NCBI GenBank assembly: GCA_008692225.1
Contig: VICG01000003.1
Coordinates: forward strand, 202,001 to 266,000
Direction of reading: 5' to 3'
Length of the DNA stretch: 64,000 nucleotides
Source: Monilinia fructicola
Lineage: Eukaryota > Ascomycota > Leotiomycetes > Helotiales > Sclerotiniaceae
In this document: in pieces, positions 1-11,698 of the stretch
Layout of the letters: each line of letters starts with the position of its first letter
Position numbering within the stretch: position 1 is the stretch's first letter
Position numbers and translations under genes: made by a program
The notes under the pieces: model-generated
What the model was told of the DNA's origin: nothing
What the model saw: the letters and a program-made list of their open reading frames with translations, nothing else
Databases searched by the model: none

Positions 1-818
1 TTATCCTTATGTCTATCCCACCAATGTAAACGGTACGAAAGGCAATAATCGAGGAGTTTGAATGAGGAAAGAAAAGTGTGAGTAGACGATTTCGGAACAG
101 GAAAATCAATCTTCCTTGATGGTTCTAAAGCACGGGCCAATCACTAAGCTAACCTTCTCTAGTAGTCACGTGGTAAGTCTAGTCAAGTCATGTTTCTTTT
201 GGATCTTCCTTCACATATGCATGTCATTAACGTACAACCAGATATCGAGGCCTAGCCGCTTATGATTCTTATAATTGAACTACATCATCACCATATGGGC
301 TCAAGCTTGATATGTCCACGAACTACTATACTCAGTTTTCAAGTGATTAATATGGGAGACCACTATGTAAGGTTTCCTGTGCCAATCAATGCTTCTCCAC
401 AAGTGCATTCGTTGGGGACCAGCCAGTCGCTTCCGCATGATGGGTTTTCACGTCATCTAAGTAAGCTTAGAGTTACTTGTTACGGCAGAGTTTCATGGTA
501 CGAGTGTAGATCGGTACCTGGGCATGGTTTAGCTTCACAAGGCTCCATTTCTCTTCATGGCGCTGTCTTTCCAAGCAATTTTGCGAACGAGTATCCAAGC
601 CTTCCTTCTTACTGCTTCTGGCTTGGTAACGCAAATAAAGAATTACAGCTATGATATCCGACTTGGCGGGCTGAGCCTTGTGATTCCGTAGGTAAATCAT
701 GAACAATCGTCATAGTTGTAGAAATTACTGACTACGTCTTACTTGAGGAGAAGAATTTGGGGATATATAATACCTAGAATTTCCAGAGTCACGATGTAAA
801 TCGTTAACAAACATCATT
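1..818. other. Region upstream of the first gene; no supported gene
   Basis: An ATG-initiated 130-codon frame at 262-654 has no recognisable domain, signal peptide or splice partner, and an antisense frame overlaps it, so I do not call it a gene. The last 100 bases are AT-rich and probably hold the promoter and 5' leader of the gene at 819. Confidence 0.5.
774..780 (+). promoter_or_regulatory. TATA-like box of the glycoprotein gene
   Basis: TATATAA lies about 40 bases before the ATG at 819. The position suits a core promoter with a short leader. The assignment rests only on the match and the spacing. Confidence 0.35.
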
Positions 819-1757
819 ATGTATTCATATCTACCATTTTTAATAGCACTTTTAGTGTCTTTCACGTCTGCTCAATCTAATTTTACAGCGATTAGCGGCA
901 CTGGGCCAGGCGGTCCGATACAGAATGCTTCATACTTTGAAGAGTACAATCAGTCCCCTAACGCCACCGGAACTGGATATTTAAGCGGTGCCAATACATC
1001 ATACTCAGACCCCCGTAGGCTTCAGTCTGCAACGTGGGATACACGAATCAATGTCACTGAAGTTCCATGGACCAACAACCAAACCGTAACGAACACAGTG
1101 ATATCGCTTAGCACTTCAGATAACGTGTTCGCTTCCAATTCATCATGGGAAACCTGTGTGGTTCTTTTGACAAATGTGCCGCGAAACGTAACGGTTGAGG
1201 GGCAAGATGATAAAGGAAATTGTAAGACATTGTTTTCCGATGATTGTTTGAAAAACTATACTCTCGCAATCTCAACAGCTAGAGCGTCCGCTTCAGCCAG
1301 GAATGCTACGGGTGTCTGTGGTGGAATCTCATTTGCCAAATATACCAAGTCAATGTACAGGATCAATTCTTCCAGGATCCGTTGCTCAGGGTGTGTATCC
1401 CAATGCTATCCTCAAGCTGAAACCTAGACGCAAGATAACTAACGCAATACAGACATCACTTCAAACCAGACCGATGGCTCAGCATGGATGTTCCAAAGCA
1501 GTGATGCCCATGATCCAACCAACTTCACTTTCTATGAAGAAGCTGTTACCAGAATATGGCCAATGATGTTGATTCAAGGTCCAAGCAATGATTTTGTCGG
1601 GGGCGGGTTCACAATCGCGCAGATGAGTTGTCTTAGGGCGACAAATATCACGAGTGGGAGTAGGAAGGTGGATAGTGTACCCGGAGCCGCGAGCAGAGTC
1701 ATGTTTGATGGGTGGGTAACCTTGGTCGCTTTAGGAACTCTAGCGTTATTGTTATAA
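819..1757 (+). CDS. Secreted GPI-anchored N-glycoprotein, unknown function
   Basis: Two exons (819-1392, 1453-1757) encode 292 residues; the exon sum is 293 codons including the stop. The intron 1393-1452 starts GTGTAT, has an ACTAAC branch point and ends ATACAG. The first ~18 residues (YLPFLIALLVSFTSA) are a clear signal peptide. The mature part carries more than ten Asn-X-Ser/Thr sequons (e.g. NFT, NAT, NVT, NYT, NSS) and few basic residues. The C-terminus ends in a small-residue stretch (PGAAS), then a hydrophobic tail (WVTLVALGTLALLL) with nothing after it, as in GPI-attachment signals. It would therefore sit on the outer plasma membrane or cell wall. I do not recognise a catalytic domain. 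The donor is not the only possible one: GTGTGT two bases earlier gives the wrong frame. Confidence 0.75.
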
Positions 1758-2488
1758 ACTGGAATCCGTTGGTTGTGAGCTCCATCACACCATCAATCAT
1801 CTTGGTCATAAAATCCAACATTTTCTGAATCTTTCTGTGTAAGCTACTCGACTCTATACAACATCAATTGATTACGATTTACTCATCACGGTAAGGATAG
1901 ATTTAACTTTTCCATCGAGAGGCTTACATTCATGTCCGGCGAGAGGATTCCAGTGAAACTTTTATACATACCTTTCAAAGACATCCGGCATATACAGTAG
2001 TGATGATTACTATTCTAATTGAGTGTGGCCCTTGGCGTTTGTTTATAAGTCCTGTCCCATACTCGCGTTCGCACAAGCAAATTACCCCGCAGTACTATCT
2101 CTCTAATCAAACGTCTGGCTTGATTACTCAAATAATATGATCCAACTTGATCCCGAATATATGAACTGTTGATTAATAATACAAGTAAGCCAAGAAGTGT
2201 CCTTCATCATGCGTAGGAGACAAGTTGGATTTCAAACCGTATTGCGCCATTGATGTATGACATTGTTATCCCATGGATATCGATTACAGAGGATCGCACT
2301 GTTATTGATGTGCGTATAAACAGAGCTTTGGCCTTTGGTATCATGTTCTGAAAACCAACTTTCTCATTGTCTTCTATGGTCCACAAGGATTGCCCTTCAC
2401 TTAATCACCGCGCTCATACAAGGTATTACCCATTGAAATATAGCCAAATCTCATCTTTCTTCTAAATCCTTTGAAAATATTTTATATC
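1758..2488. other. Intergenic; nothing recognised
   Basis: No open frame of useful length and no repeat or RNA gene was seen. It separates two genes on the same strand. Confidence 0.5.
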
Positions 2489-3336
2489 ATGGCTTCTTGA
2501 ACTAAGCGTAATTTTGTAATCGGGGGGACAGGCGCCCAAGGCTATGCTGTCATCAAAGCTCTTCTGAGCGCACCCAGCTCCCCCTTCTCCGTTGGTGTCT
2601 TTACCCGCAACCCAAATAATCCAAAGGTCTTGAAAGATTTTGAAGACACTGGGGTTGAGCTTATCGAAGGTTCGTTCATGAACTTCAATTCTATAGAACG
2701 TGCATTGCAAGATTGTTATGGTGTTTATGTTAACACTGATGGTAAGAACTGAGGCCGAAGCCCCAGAAGGCCTCACTAATTGATTCAATTAAGGTTAACG
2801 GGGTATCAGGATTTACTGTCGAAGAATCTAACGAAATTTGGGCCGGGATTCGGATATTCGAGATTGCGAATTGCGTCCGACCTTGAGGCATTTCGTGTGG
2901 AGTAGCATTGATTATAACCTTAAGCTTACAAGATTTGACCCCAAGTACGCAGCTCATCACACGAAGTGAGCACCCTCTCCCACTCCAGATTTTTCTTGTT
3001 ATAAGAGAAGTTTATTCAGGTGTACAGTGCAAAAGGAAGAGTAAACGATTATCTCGCCGGTCAGCCATTCTCGACTTCTGAAACTGGCTTAACATGGTCT
3101 GTTCTCATCACAGGTGTCTATACGGGAATGCTTCATGGTAAAACTCTAGCTCGAGAATCAAAAAAACCGATAGTAAACTAATGATTTCAGGTGGCCGCTT
3201 CGCACCCGAGATCTTATCAGATGGTAACCGAAGATTCGCCTATCCGCTTGGAAACGGCCACCTGCCCCTTTTGACCCCGGTGCATTCGCCCTCTCACTAT
3301 TCACCAATCGCCCCTCCTTCTCAGCACGCACATTAA

Positions 3337-4501
3337 GGGTGCGTTCGGATCGATTTTCGAAAATATTGGGGCGAATATCAAATATATTATATATTGAGCC
3401 CAATATGGCTAAGGGTGCGTTCGGATCGATTTTTTTATGGTATTTAATCTAATATATTAGCTATATTGGATCTAATATACAATGATTCGAACACTATATT
3501 AAGCTAAATATAATATTAGGTTTAATCTTGTGCAATTTAAACACAATATTAAATTAAATATAATATTAAGCTTAATATTGTGCAATTTAAACGCTGTATT
3601 TAGCTATATTTAGCCCAATAAAAAATACTAGAAAAACACTTTTGTTTTCTTTATTTTTAAAGTATTTTTAAGCTAGCAAAGATTTAAATATTATATGTGA
3701 CGGTCGTGTCACGACCGACACGGAAGGAGTCGGCCTTGAAGCCGACACCCTTGGCGTGTCGGCAAGGACGACACGGTTAGCGTTGCCGACGTTGTCGGCA
3801 GGAGCGGATAGCATAGGCTTAGCTATAAGTAGACAGCATTAGATAGTTTAATACAGATCAGCTTTTACTACGATACACGTTTCTTGCTATTATATTTGTT
3901 AATAGCAACTTTTATATGCTATAAATAAATATATTTGCAACCCTTATTATATTTTGTTAAATCTTCTATTCAAATAATATTAGTCTAATATATATTTAGT
4001 TACATTTGATAATATTAGCTATATTAGGGTTAATATATAATATAATATATTTGATATTCGCCCTAATATTTTTAAAAATCAATTCAAACGCACCCTAATA
4101 TAATCAAATATAGCTAAATATATATTAGGTTAATATTATTTAAATGAAAGATTCAACAAAATATAAATAAAGGTTGCAAATATATTTATTTATAGCATAT
4201 AAAAGTTATTATTAATAAATGTAATATTTAAATCTCTGCTAACTTAAAAATACTCTAAAAGTAAAAAAACAAAAGTGTTTTTCTAGTATTTTTTATTTAG
4301 CCAAATATAGCTAAATATAGCGTTTGAATTGCATAATATTAAACCTAATATTATATTTAACTCAATATTGCATTTGAATCATATAATATTAAATCTAATA
4401 TTATATTTAGCTCAATATAGCGTTCAGATCACTATATATTAGACCCAATATGGCTAATATATTGGGTCAAATATCATAAAAAAATCGATCCGAACGCACC
4501 C
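3337..4501. mobile_element. AT-rich foldback/MITE-like element with nested inverted repeats
   Basis: Both ends are GGGTGCGTTCGGATCG and its exact inverse (3337 and 4501), flanked by direct TAA (3334-3336 and 4502-4504), a likely 3-bp target duplication as in PIF/Harbinger-type elements. The same end repeats inside: GGGTGCG starts again at 3413, and an inverted copy ends at 4095, each beside TAA. The order is a (3337-3409), b (3413-about 4020), a' (about 4022-4095), b' (4099-4501), where a/a' and b/b' are inverted copies hundreds of bases long. No transposase frame is visible, so it is non-autonomous. It is far more AT-rich than the gene it interrupts. Confidence 0.8.
3696..3889 (+). mobile_element. 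GC-rich solo-LTR-like insert inside the foldback element
   Basis: The insert interrupts the left arm b: the matching right arm runs straight across the site. It starts TGTGACGGTCGTGTCACG, is GC-rich with repeated CCGACA/TGTCGG words, contains TATAAGTAG-like promoter sequence near 3825, and ends CACGTTTCTTGCTA. Short AT direct repeats (ATTATAT at 3690-3696 and 3889-3895) flank it. TG at the start, a central TATA and the size of about 190 bp fit a solo LTR of a retrotransposon; no internal region remains. A related island lies at 55492-55709. Confidence 0.55.
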
Positions 4502-4883
4502 TAACTACTGTCTCGCACTTTTGCAACCGCTTTCGAAATCGCCTCGACTTCCACAAAATTCACCGGTCTCCCCGCCGTCTACACTCCTATTCTATCGAAG
4601 AATGGAACGCTAATCTCGGATTTGCAGATAGACCTGTTGCAAGCACTGATCCTCAGGGGACTACAGTGGAGAGAAAACTTAAGATGTGGTGGGCGAGATT
4701 TGAGGATAGTATCCTTTGGAAACTGAGGGGGAGAGAGGAATTGCGGGGAGAAATATGGAGGAGTTGATTGGGGTGCATCCTGGTCTGCAGAGCTTGGAGG
4801 AGTGGATGAGAGAGACGAAGTATGATGGGATTGGACAACCTTTATTAAAGGGGATGGGATGTGGGTTTGGACCAGATGTGTAG

Positions 4884-5379
4884 AACTTGTAGTTGAAGGC
4901 TCATTTCCTTCGACTTTCATTTCATCATTTGCAGAGGCAATAATTGTTGGATAATCTTTAAGGTTTCACTTTACTTGATCGACTTATTGTTGATGACACA
5001 ACTGTCAAGATGCTCCTTAGTTTGGGAGAGACCGCGTATCTGGAAAATATCTCACCTCCGATATCTGATATATGCAATATTCCCAGATGCATTTATACCA
5101 ATCCAGAAAATAGTACAACGAGTATTTACTCCTTCCGATAATCTTTTACATCTACCCTATAAATTGTTTTCTTCTTAATGAAATACACTCCAGTACTCCA
5201 ACCTAAAAATACATAATTCAACAAAATATACCAACTCGAATATCCTCATGTAGAGGCAAACCACCAAAACCAAACATTTCCAAAGAACTTTCCAGTAGAA
5301 AGTGAAACTAGACTTTGAAACGGCAATCAGAATCAGATTAATATCCTGAGTAGAATATTTTAAAGCAAAGCTCTGTAGA
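4884..5379. other. Intergenic, convergent 3' ends
   Basis: It lies between the 3' end of the NmrA pseudogene and the 3' end of the minus-strand protease gene. The short frames here are unsupported. Confidence 0.5.
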
Positions 5380-8300
5380 TTAATTCTCCAGCCCGCAGAA
5401 AACCATTGAGTAAATGCAAGTAAAAGAGTCACATATAGTCGGTGCGGTACCCACATTCCCCTGACAAGAGACAGCCGGCTTATCGGGACAAAAAACGATA
5501 CCCGCAGCCGATCGATCTCCTTTGTAGTAACAACCTTTTCCCGCCCCATCGGTTGGAAGATAGAAGACACCTTGAGGGTAAGGAATAGGATCTGGAAGCG
5601 GATCTGTGCTTGTGATGTTTTTGTCCTGGAGAGAGACTCTTCCCTTAACTTGGCATAGGTCCACTCGATTCATATTGATATCTGCCAACTTGTCGACATA
5701 CATGAACCATAGATTGCCAACGGAGCTTTCATTCTCGTCAGTCTGGTGCCAAAAACCCATTTGAAATATGTTTGTCGGGGTTACGGCTTCAACAGCTGAA
5801 GTGGTTGAGGAGGCGACGTGAGTTGATGGGCGAATAGTCTTTGAATGAGGAGAGGAACTAATAGAAGAAGTGATCGGCGCTGAAGATGAAGTGATTCTGG
5901 AAGAGGCAGATGCTTTGAAGCTCGGGCTTGATACAATGGTGATTTTACTTGAAACGGAGGAATTTGAAAAAAGGCTGGCTGATATACTGTCTGTTGATGA
6001 TGCTCCAGAGGGTGTGATCATTGGAATAGACGAGCTCAAACGCAAGCCAGTGCTTCCTGCTAACGTTGAAATTATACCAGGTGAAGTTGGAAAACTTCTA
6101 GAGCTAAATGGACTATTAAAAGTTGTGTGGCTTCCATTTATAACCAAACTGGAACTATAACCAGTCGTACAGAGTGAGGATACATATGAGCTCGTATCCA
6201 TAATTGTTGATGCTGCAGCGAGTGCCTCAGAAAGCTCGGACTGTATTGCTTCTTGTATACTAATATAATCCCATGGTACTGAATGTTCATAGGCCGTCGG
6301 AGTTTCAGTGATATCCGCTGAAGAAATCGTAGACGAAGTTGTTGCTGTTCCAGAACATGTAGTTATCGTCGAACACACTGAAGTGCACTTTTGGGTTACC
6401 GTTCCGGAAACAGCGCAAGAAATATTACAAGTTTGAGCTGCTGATGCACTACAAGAAGATGAGGAGGATGAAGAGAGGCTAGTAGTAGATGATGATGTCA
6501 TTGAACTTTTTTCGTCATCAGGATTGTCTGGAAATCTTTCTTGGGAAGGGTATATATCCAATGTTAGCCAGCCAGGCAAGGGCAATTTGACACCTTTCAA
6601 AATAGGGAACACAAGATGGCATGCTTCATCAAGAGTACCATCTACAATGTCGCTTGCAATGTTGAACACTGCACCAAGCAGTCCGCCGTGGTGAACCTTG
6701 GGAAGAGGCTCACAAGGACCTTTTGGTATGGTAACCTTGACGAATGGTATCTTAATATCGTCATTACTCTTCGGATTAGGATTTTTGACGATCAAGGTTG
6801 GGAAAGAATTTAAGTTTGTGATGCTTGGAATATAAAATGTCGATGCTGTAAAGAGGCTTAGAATATTCTGTGTAGAGATAGGGTTATATCCCGTCCAGGG
6901 TATAGGTATCTATCATTTTAACTGATCAGTGCTATACTCTTTTTGATATAAAAAATCAAGAGGTTGGACTGTTTTCCTCACGAATTTCACATACAGTAAA
7001 GGTAGCTGTGGGGGCGGGGCCGGTGGAGAGAGCGCACCAAGGTCTGTTGACCTCATCTGTAGCTATGCACAACGATAATGACACGTCAGATGTCGAGACA
7101 ACCAGTGTACTTGATTTTATGACTGTAACAAAGCCTCCAGGTTGGGTGCTTGTCAGTGTATAGCCGCTAAGGTATCCTCGTTCTGATGTTCGTGAGCTGT
7201 CGGTAGCTGAGGAGGTGTATTTACTCCTAGTAAAATTTCCAGGTAGATCAAGGCTTGTCGTAGCCGATACAAATGAGGAAGATGTTAAAGATGAGGATTG
7301 AACCGATCCAGATGTAGAAGATATTCTGACGCTATTTGAAGAGAGCTTAGTATTAAATGAGGAACTTAAATGTAATTGTGTAGCGCTAGTACGGAAAGTT
7401 GACAACAATGGAAGTCCAGATGAACTAGACACTGTATTTGAGCCAAAGAATGTGGTCAGATTTGAAGGCCAAGCATAAGATGGTTTGTATGATGCACTGA
7501 AACCGGTACCAAGTGCAATCGTGGACCTTGTTGAATTTTTCCAGCTTGGAGAAAAGGGGAAAGACATTTGGGATCCAGTGCCTAGAGATGCAGTCGGATA
7601 TGCATTTGATGATAGCTTAGCACTCGCACTCTGAGTAGCTGTGACTAACGGAGTTAATAGCCCGAGACCCCTGTTATATAAAGATATCTTGGTCGAGACT
7701 GTCTGTGACGAGATTAGCGCGGTCCCTGTAGCATTTCGTTCAAGTGTCCCTCTGTGAGCTTTTACAATATCTCCAGGGATAGTCAAGTTCAATTCCCGTA
7801 TTTTCAAGGTTTGTGCTGGGGCATCAACAAGAACTGTATTGGGAAGAGAGCCCGATAAATCAATATGAACATTAGGTCTGATGGGCGAAATATTGCCAGA
7901 AGTAGTGATTCTTCTCCCTTGGGTAAGTTGCTGAGCAGCTAGGCCAAAGTATGCCCATGAATCTGTCGTTTTTTCTGTAAGTATCGTGACTTCCGGAGGC
8001 CAGGGATGTTCTCACCCGCGTTTAAATATGCCAGTGCTGGCTGGCGACCAAGGGGATAGATGTTTCTCCAGCCATACGCACCAAGATTGCCAAGGTTATT
8101 ATCAACTATCTTTTGCAATGCCAAGTTGTGATTGGGATTGTTCACATCGGGTGGAATGGCGTGAGTGAGCTAGGTCCAGCCGGGGAGTTAATTCAGGCCC
8201 GGGGTACCCGTGTTGAGACTTACTTCGTGTAATAGAGTTGAGCAAAATAGAGCTATCTTGTCTACTGGGTATTCGGTTAAAGAGACTCGCACGCTCTCAG

Positions 8301-9300
8301 CTAGGTTCAACATTGAGTACACAATCTTGGGTAGCAAAGACAGATGTGTCCTGGTTTTGAATTTTAATTCCTGGGAGAAAACCATTGCTTTATTAGTATT
8401 GTAGATTGATTTTACTAAGAACATTTGACTTACCATATTCAAATACCAAGGGCAAAACTGGATGATGGGATATCTCAGTCCACTACCCGCCGGCTGAGTT
8501 ATGGCTGCGTCCATTAACTTCAGACTCGGTTTACTACCACAAGCGGCGTAGTCTTCTTCTGAAATCCTGTCACTTTTGTCTATTGTGCTCACATAATATC
8601 CTTTGTTAAAAATGGTTGTAGGGTCTGTGTCTTTCGAGAATCTTGATAGATCGCAGTACATCATCTGCGCATTGGTTATGTCAGTCAAGAAAATCTCAAT
8701 TACGTCATGCATGAAGTAGGCAATTACCACGTCTGTGACTTGCAAGTTACCTATACTGGGGTCTGGTCGCGCAGTTCCAAATGTTGCACCACCAGGGACT
8801 GGCCAAGCAAAGCTGTTCACTATAAATTCGAAACCATCTAGCTGTTATGATCAGTAAGAGATTCCATAGAATACCAGAGGACATTATGTGAGATGTATCA
8901 CTTGCTTTTGATATACTGGTAGTTCCAGGGAGAGACTACGGCATCTTCCTTTGATGATACGCCTTTCTTTGGTATATATTGATACAGAGACCCAAATATT
9001 GTCTCAGCCAGATCTCGACTTTCTATGTCCGGAAAACCCCACGGGCTATCTGGCACACTCTGTACGGGACCACCTATAGCTACTTGGGCAAGACGGGCCA
9101 TCTGGAAGGTGGCAGGGACAGCCTCTTCGAGCAGGTTCAGGTAGTCTATCTAATGTTAGTCCTGTTATACCCAGGGAGCCTTGGAGATATGAAAGGAATA
9201 TACTTTTGCATGATACTGAATCATAATATATTCCAGCCGAAACATTGTTGATCCAATGGCAAAAGATGAGTAGAAGTTGGAGAAACCTTTTGCTGGTCAT
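5380..9300 (-). CDS. Large secreted M35-like zinc metalloprotease with Ser/Thr-rich tail
   Basis: Seven exons (9300-9204, 9145-8906, 8837-8434, 8370-8224, 8169-8016, 7962-6982, 6845-5380) total 3489 nt, 1162 residues, in frame throughout. Residues 1-22 are a signal peptide (LLLIFCHWINNVSA). The zinc motif HELTH (295-299) is created by splicing: HE ends exon 4 and LTH starts exon 5. It is followed by GAYGWRN and NADSWAYF, the order seen in fungal lysine-specific/deuterolysin-like (M35, aspzincin) proteases. From about residue 380 on the protein is Ser/Thr-rich, with a Cys cluster near residues 790-825 (CNISC, CTSVCSTITTC), as in mucin-like stalks. Intron 8838-8905 uses a GC donor (GCAAGT); this choice alone keeps frame. 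The usual third zinc ligand (GTxDxxYG) is not obvious, so catalysis is likely but not certain. Frames on the opposite strand are shadows of the repetitive Ser codons. Confidence 0.8.
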
Positions 9301-10640
9301 ATCGGTATTTATATGTTAACTTCAGGCAATGAAAAGAAAGGCACAATCATCTATGTTAAGAGCATTGGACACAACAAGATTCAGGAAAACACAAATGCAA
9401 CTCTTTGTGTTATATACTATTAGCATACTTATCTGCAAGGAAGAGAGCAATATAGCAACATAGGATGGGAGGGGAAGGAAGAAGTTGGGATTCGACAAAT
9501 TTTAAAACATGCTTCCGTATTACCTCGCAGCTTGATCAGCACATATTATTAAAAGATATGGTTCGTGTGCGTTGGATATATTAAGAACTTTTGCTTTCTA
9601 CCTTATAGAAAAGCATTACTTGAAGTTGAAAATGAGTTATTCTTGGTATTCTAACGTTTTACATGATAGCTGAGCTCGTTGCATCTTTAGATTGAACCGC
9701 ACCCCCTCAAACCAAGCTTGGTTCTAGAATTCTCCCGATTCCGAGGGTTTGTGACAAGATTTTGAAGGAATATACATCTACCAAAGATGAATCTTATCTT
9801 TTCTTAACAAAATAGTAATTCACTGTTCCATATTTCTTCAACCACTTGGTTGTGTCGAAATGCAATGCAACTACTGGGTTGAGAGTCCTTGCAAACGCCA
9901 CCAACAAACGCCGCGAACAAACGCCACCAACATATGCGCTCCTTTCAAAATATTCTTAACATATTCCGATTGATTTTGAAACAAAACAGACGTGTAAAAC
10001 TCCCGGTCGTATTTTATCGTCTCATCTAGGGCATAAAAACAACCACCTCATAATTCCAACCGAAGCCAACAGTCGGCCCTTGAAATCCCTGAATTTTGGC
10101 GCTCCGAATCGCGTCAATGGGTAGGTACCGGAATTTATAGATCAAAGAGTTTGTTTTGATGCGGCAAGGGTGTTTCAGGTACAATGACTTCTGTCCTAGA
10201 TTGTCATCATAGTAACGCCAATTTCCCATGCATGCCACAGATGTTGGTTCGTCGTGGATATAGTTACTTCGTATATGAACAGAATTCAACCACCCAAGCG
10301 AGTTGCTCAGACTTTTCCAACAGACGTAACTTAAGCTTACGAAATTTACAACATCCAAAGATGTTAATGATTGGTTAAGCAAGGCTTATCTCAGTCGTAT
10401 CTCAAATTTGATCTCCCACACTTCGCAGTTCACTCAATTGGTGAATAGCGGCTGTGCAAACAGCATGCAGGGGCTGCACTACAACCTTATTATGAAAGAG
10501 GGCACAGTAGTTGAGTGATACAAATCAAACACCGTCTCCTTGAGAGTATCAAATTATCCCTTGAATGAACTTTCATCGTCTCTTCCAGCATCATTCTTAT
10601 CCCTCCGCTCTTCCCAGATCCTAGATTGAGTCTGGCCAAC
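9301..10640. other. Divergent intergenic region
   Basis: It holds the presumed promoters of the protease (minus) and the membrane protein (plus). Near 9890-9930 the phrase CAAACGCC(ACCA/GCGAA) is repeated three times. A minus-strand frame at 10026-10382 lacks an ATG near its start and shows no domain, so it is not called. Nothing else was recognised. Confidence 0.4.
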
Positions 10641-11698
10641 ATGGCACACAATGGCCCCCGACAAGCACCGGAAGTCGATGAAGATCCCGTTTGGCTAGAG
10701 ATTTTAGTAGATAAGATAATAGCACCAATTTGTGCCGCGGTAATACTTCCAATATACCTTACTGCGTTATTGGCGTACTGGTGCTATGGCAAGATAAAAC
10801 ACACGGACTTCAACCCAATGTCACGATACAGAAAGTGGCAAAGAAAGCGGAGACTGGAGATTGTGGGCAGGGAGTGGATAATTAGTCGAAGGGAAAGAAG
10901 AGCTGTAAGAAATTTTCCCAATGAGCTAGTTGGGCGAGAGAGGGAAGATGGAATTTGTTGGAAAGGGAAAGTCGAACCGCAAAACAATAGTGCGCTGTGG
11001 AAATTACCAAGAGAAGTGAGAGACATGATATGGGAAGAAGCTGCAGGTGGATATCTGGTACACCTTTCTTGGCTGGATGCATATAGAAAACTTCAGTTTT
11101 CTAGATGTAAAGGAGACGATGGAATATGCGTCGGGCCAGATTGTCAAACGATCAGAAAGGGAAAAGGCGTGCCGGATCTGTGGGGAAATATCGACCTGAT
11201 CGGCTATTTATTGGTTTGTCGGAAAATGTGAGTCTAAATTCGTTCTTATGTTTCCTTGGAGACTGAATAATCAAATGTTAGGTATGACGAGATCCTCCCA
11301 ATTCTCTACGGGGAAAATTGCTTTTCCTTTGGCACGCTGGATAATATCCTTCGATTCTCCATCACGATCCCTCGTCAGCAGATGTCCATGATCCGTAGAG
11401 TGCAATGGTATTTTCCAAAGTAAGAAACGCTCGGAAATATATCTCCTATCATAAACTACCATCGTGAACTAACTCCAAGAACAACGATAGAGCCCCAGAA
11501 TCTCAACAGAATGGTGAAGCGGGATCACCATGGCCAAAATGCAATGGTTCAAACGAAGAGTGTTATTGTTTATGGTGCTGGAAAAAGGAGACCTGGGCAA
11601 AGGACTATTGTGAGACTACACGAGCCTATGAATTGATCCCACTGGGACTGTGTGGAGACTGTTGGGAAAGGAATCCAGCGTCGGAAGTTTGGAAATGA
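10641..11698 (+). CDS. Membrane-anchored protein with C-terminal Cys-rich segment, unknown function
   Basis: Three exons (10641-11227, 11282-11419, 11491-11698) give 310 residues, in frame. The ATG at 10641 is the first in frame. Residues about 25-50 (APICAAVILPIYLTALLAYWC) form one membrane segment, followed by a strongly basic stretch (YRKWQRKRRLEIVGREW). The middle part (LWKLPREVRDMIWEEAAGG ... LLVCRKMYDEILPILYGEN) is the pattern of the fungal 2EXR/DUF7730-type domain, where an F-box-like start leads to a VCR..YDE.LPILY block. The end carries CNGSNEECYCLWC, DYCETTR and LGLCGDC, which could bind metal. The last intron was placed at 11420-11490 (acceptor GATAG) because this is the only tested acceptor that keeps the Cys-rich frame. 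The function is not known to me. Confidence 0.7.

Larger units (their letters stand above)
2489..4883 (+). pseudogene. NmrA-like NAD(P)-binding family pseudogene, split by a transposon
   Basis: The NmrA-like family has Rossmann-fold NAD(P)-binding regulators and reductases. The ATG at 2489 is followed after three codons by TGA (2498-2500, from CGA by C to T). The frame then reads FVIGGTGAQG, the GGTGxxG dinucleotide motif, to a good donor (GTAAGA, near 2741). Later blocks match the family in three frames: FVWSSIDYNLKL near 2890-2925, FDPKYAAHH near 2935-2960, YSAKGRVNDYLAG near 3023-3062, then RFAPEILSDGNRRFAYPLG near 3190-3250. At 3336 the coding part stops at an inserted element and resumes at 4502 with SRTFATAFEIASTSTKFTG and, after another shift, EWMRETKYDG before a stop at 4881. 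At least one nonsense and several frame changes plus the insertion make it dead. It is the only NmrA-type gene in the window. Confidence 0.85.

Noticed and set aside
262..654. 130-codon frame at the left end
   Set aside because: No domain, no signal, no splicing, and overlapping antisense frame; chance cannot be excluded.
5870..6160. Plus-strand frame inside the protease gene
   Set aside because: It is the complement of Ser/Thr-rich codons in the protease tail, without start context or domain.
10026..10382. 118-codon minus-strand frame
   Set aside because: No ATG near its start and no recognised domain or partner exon.
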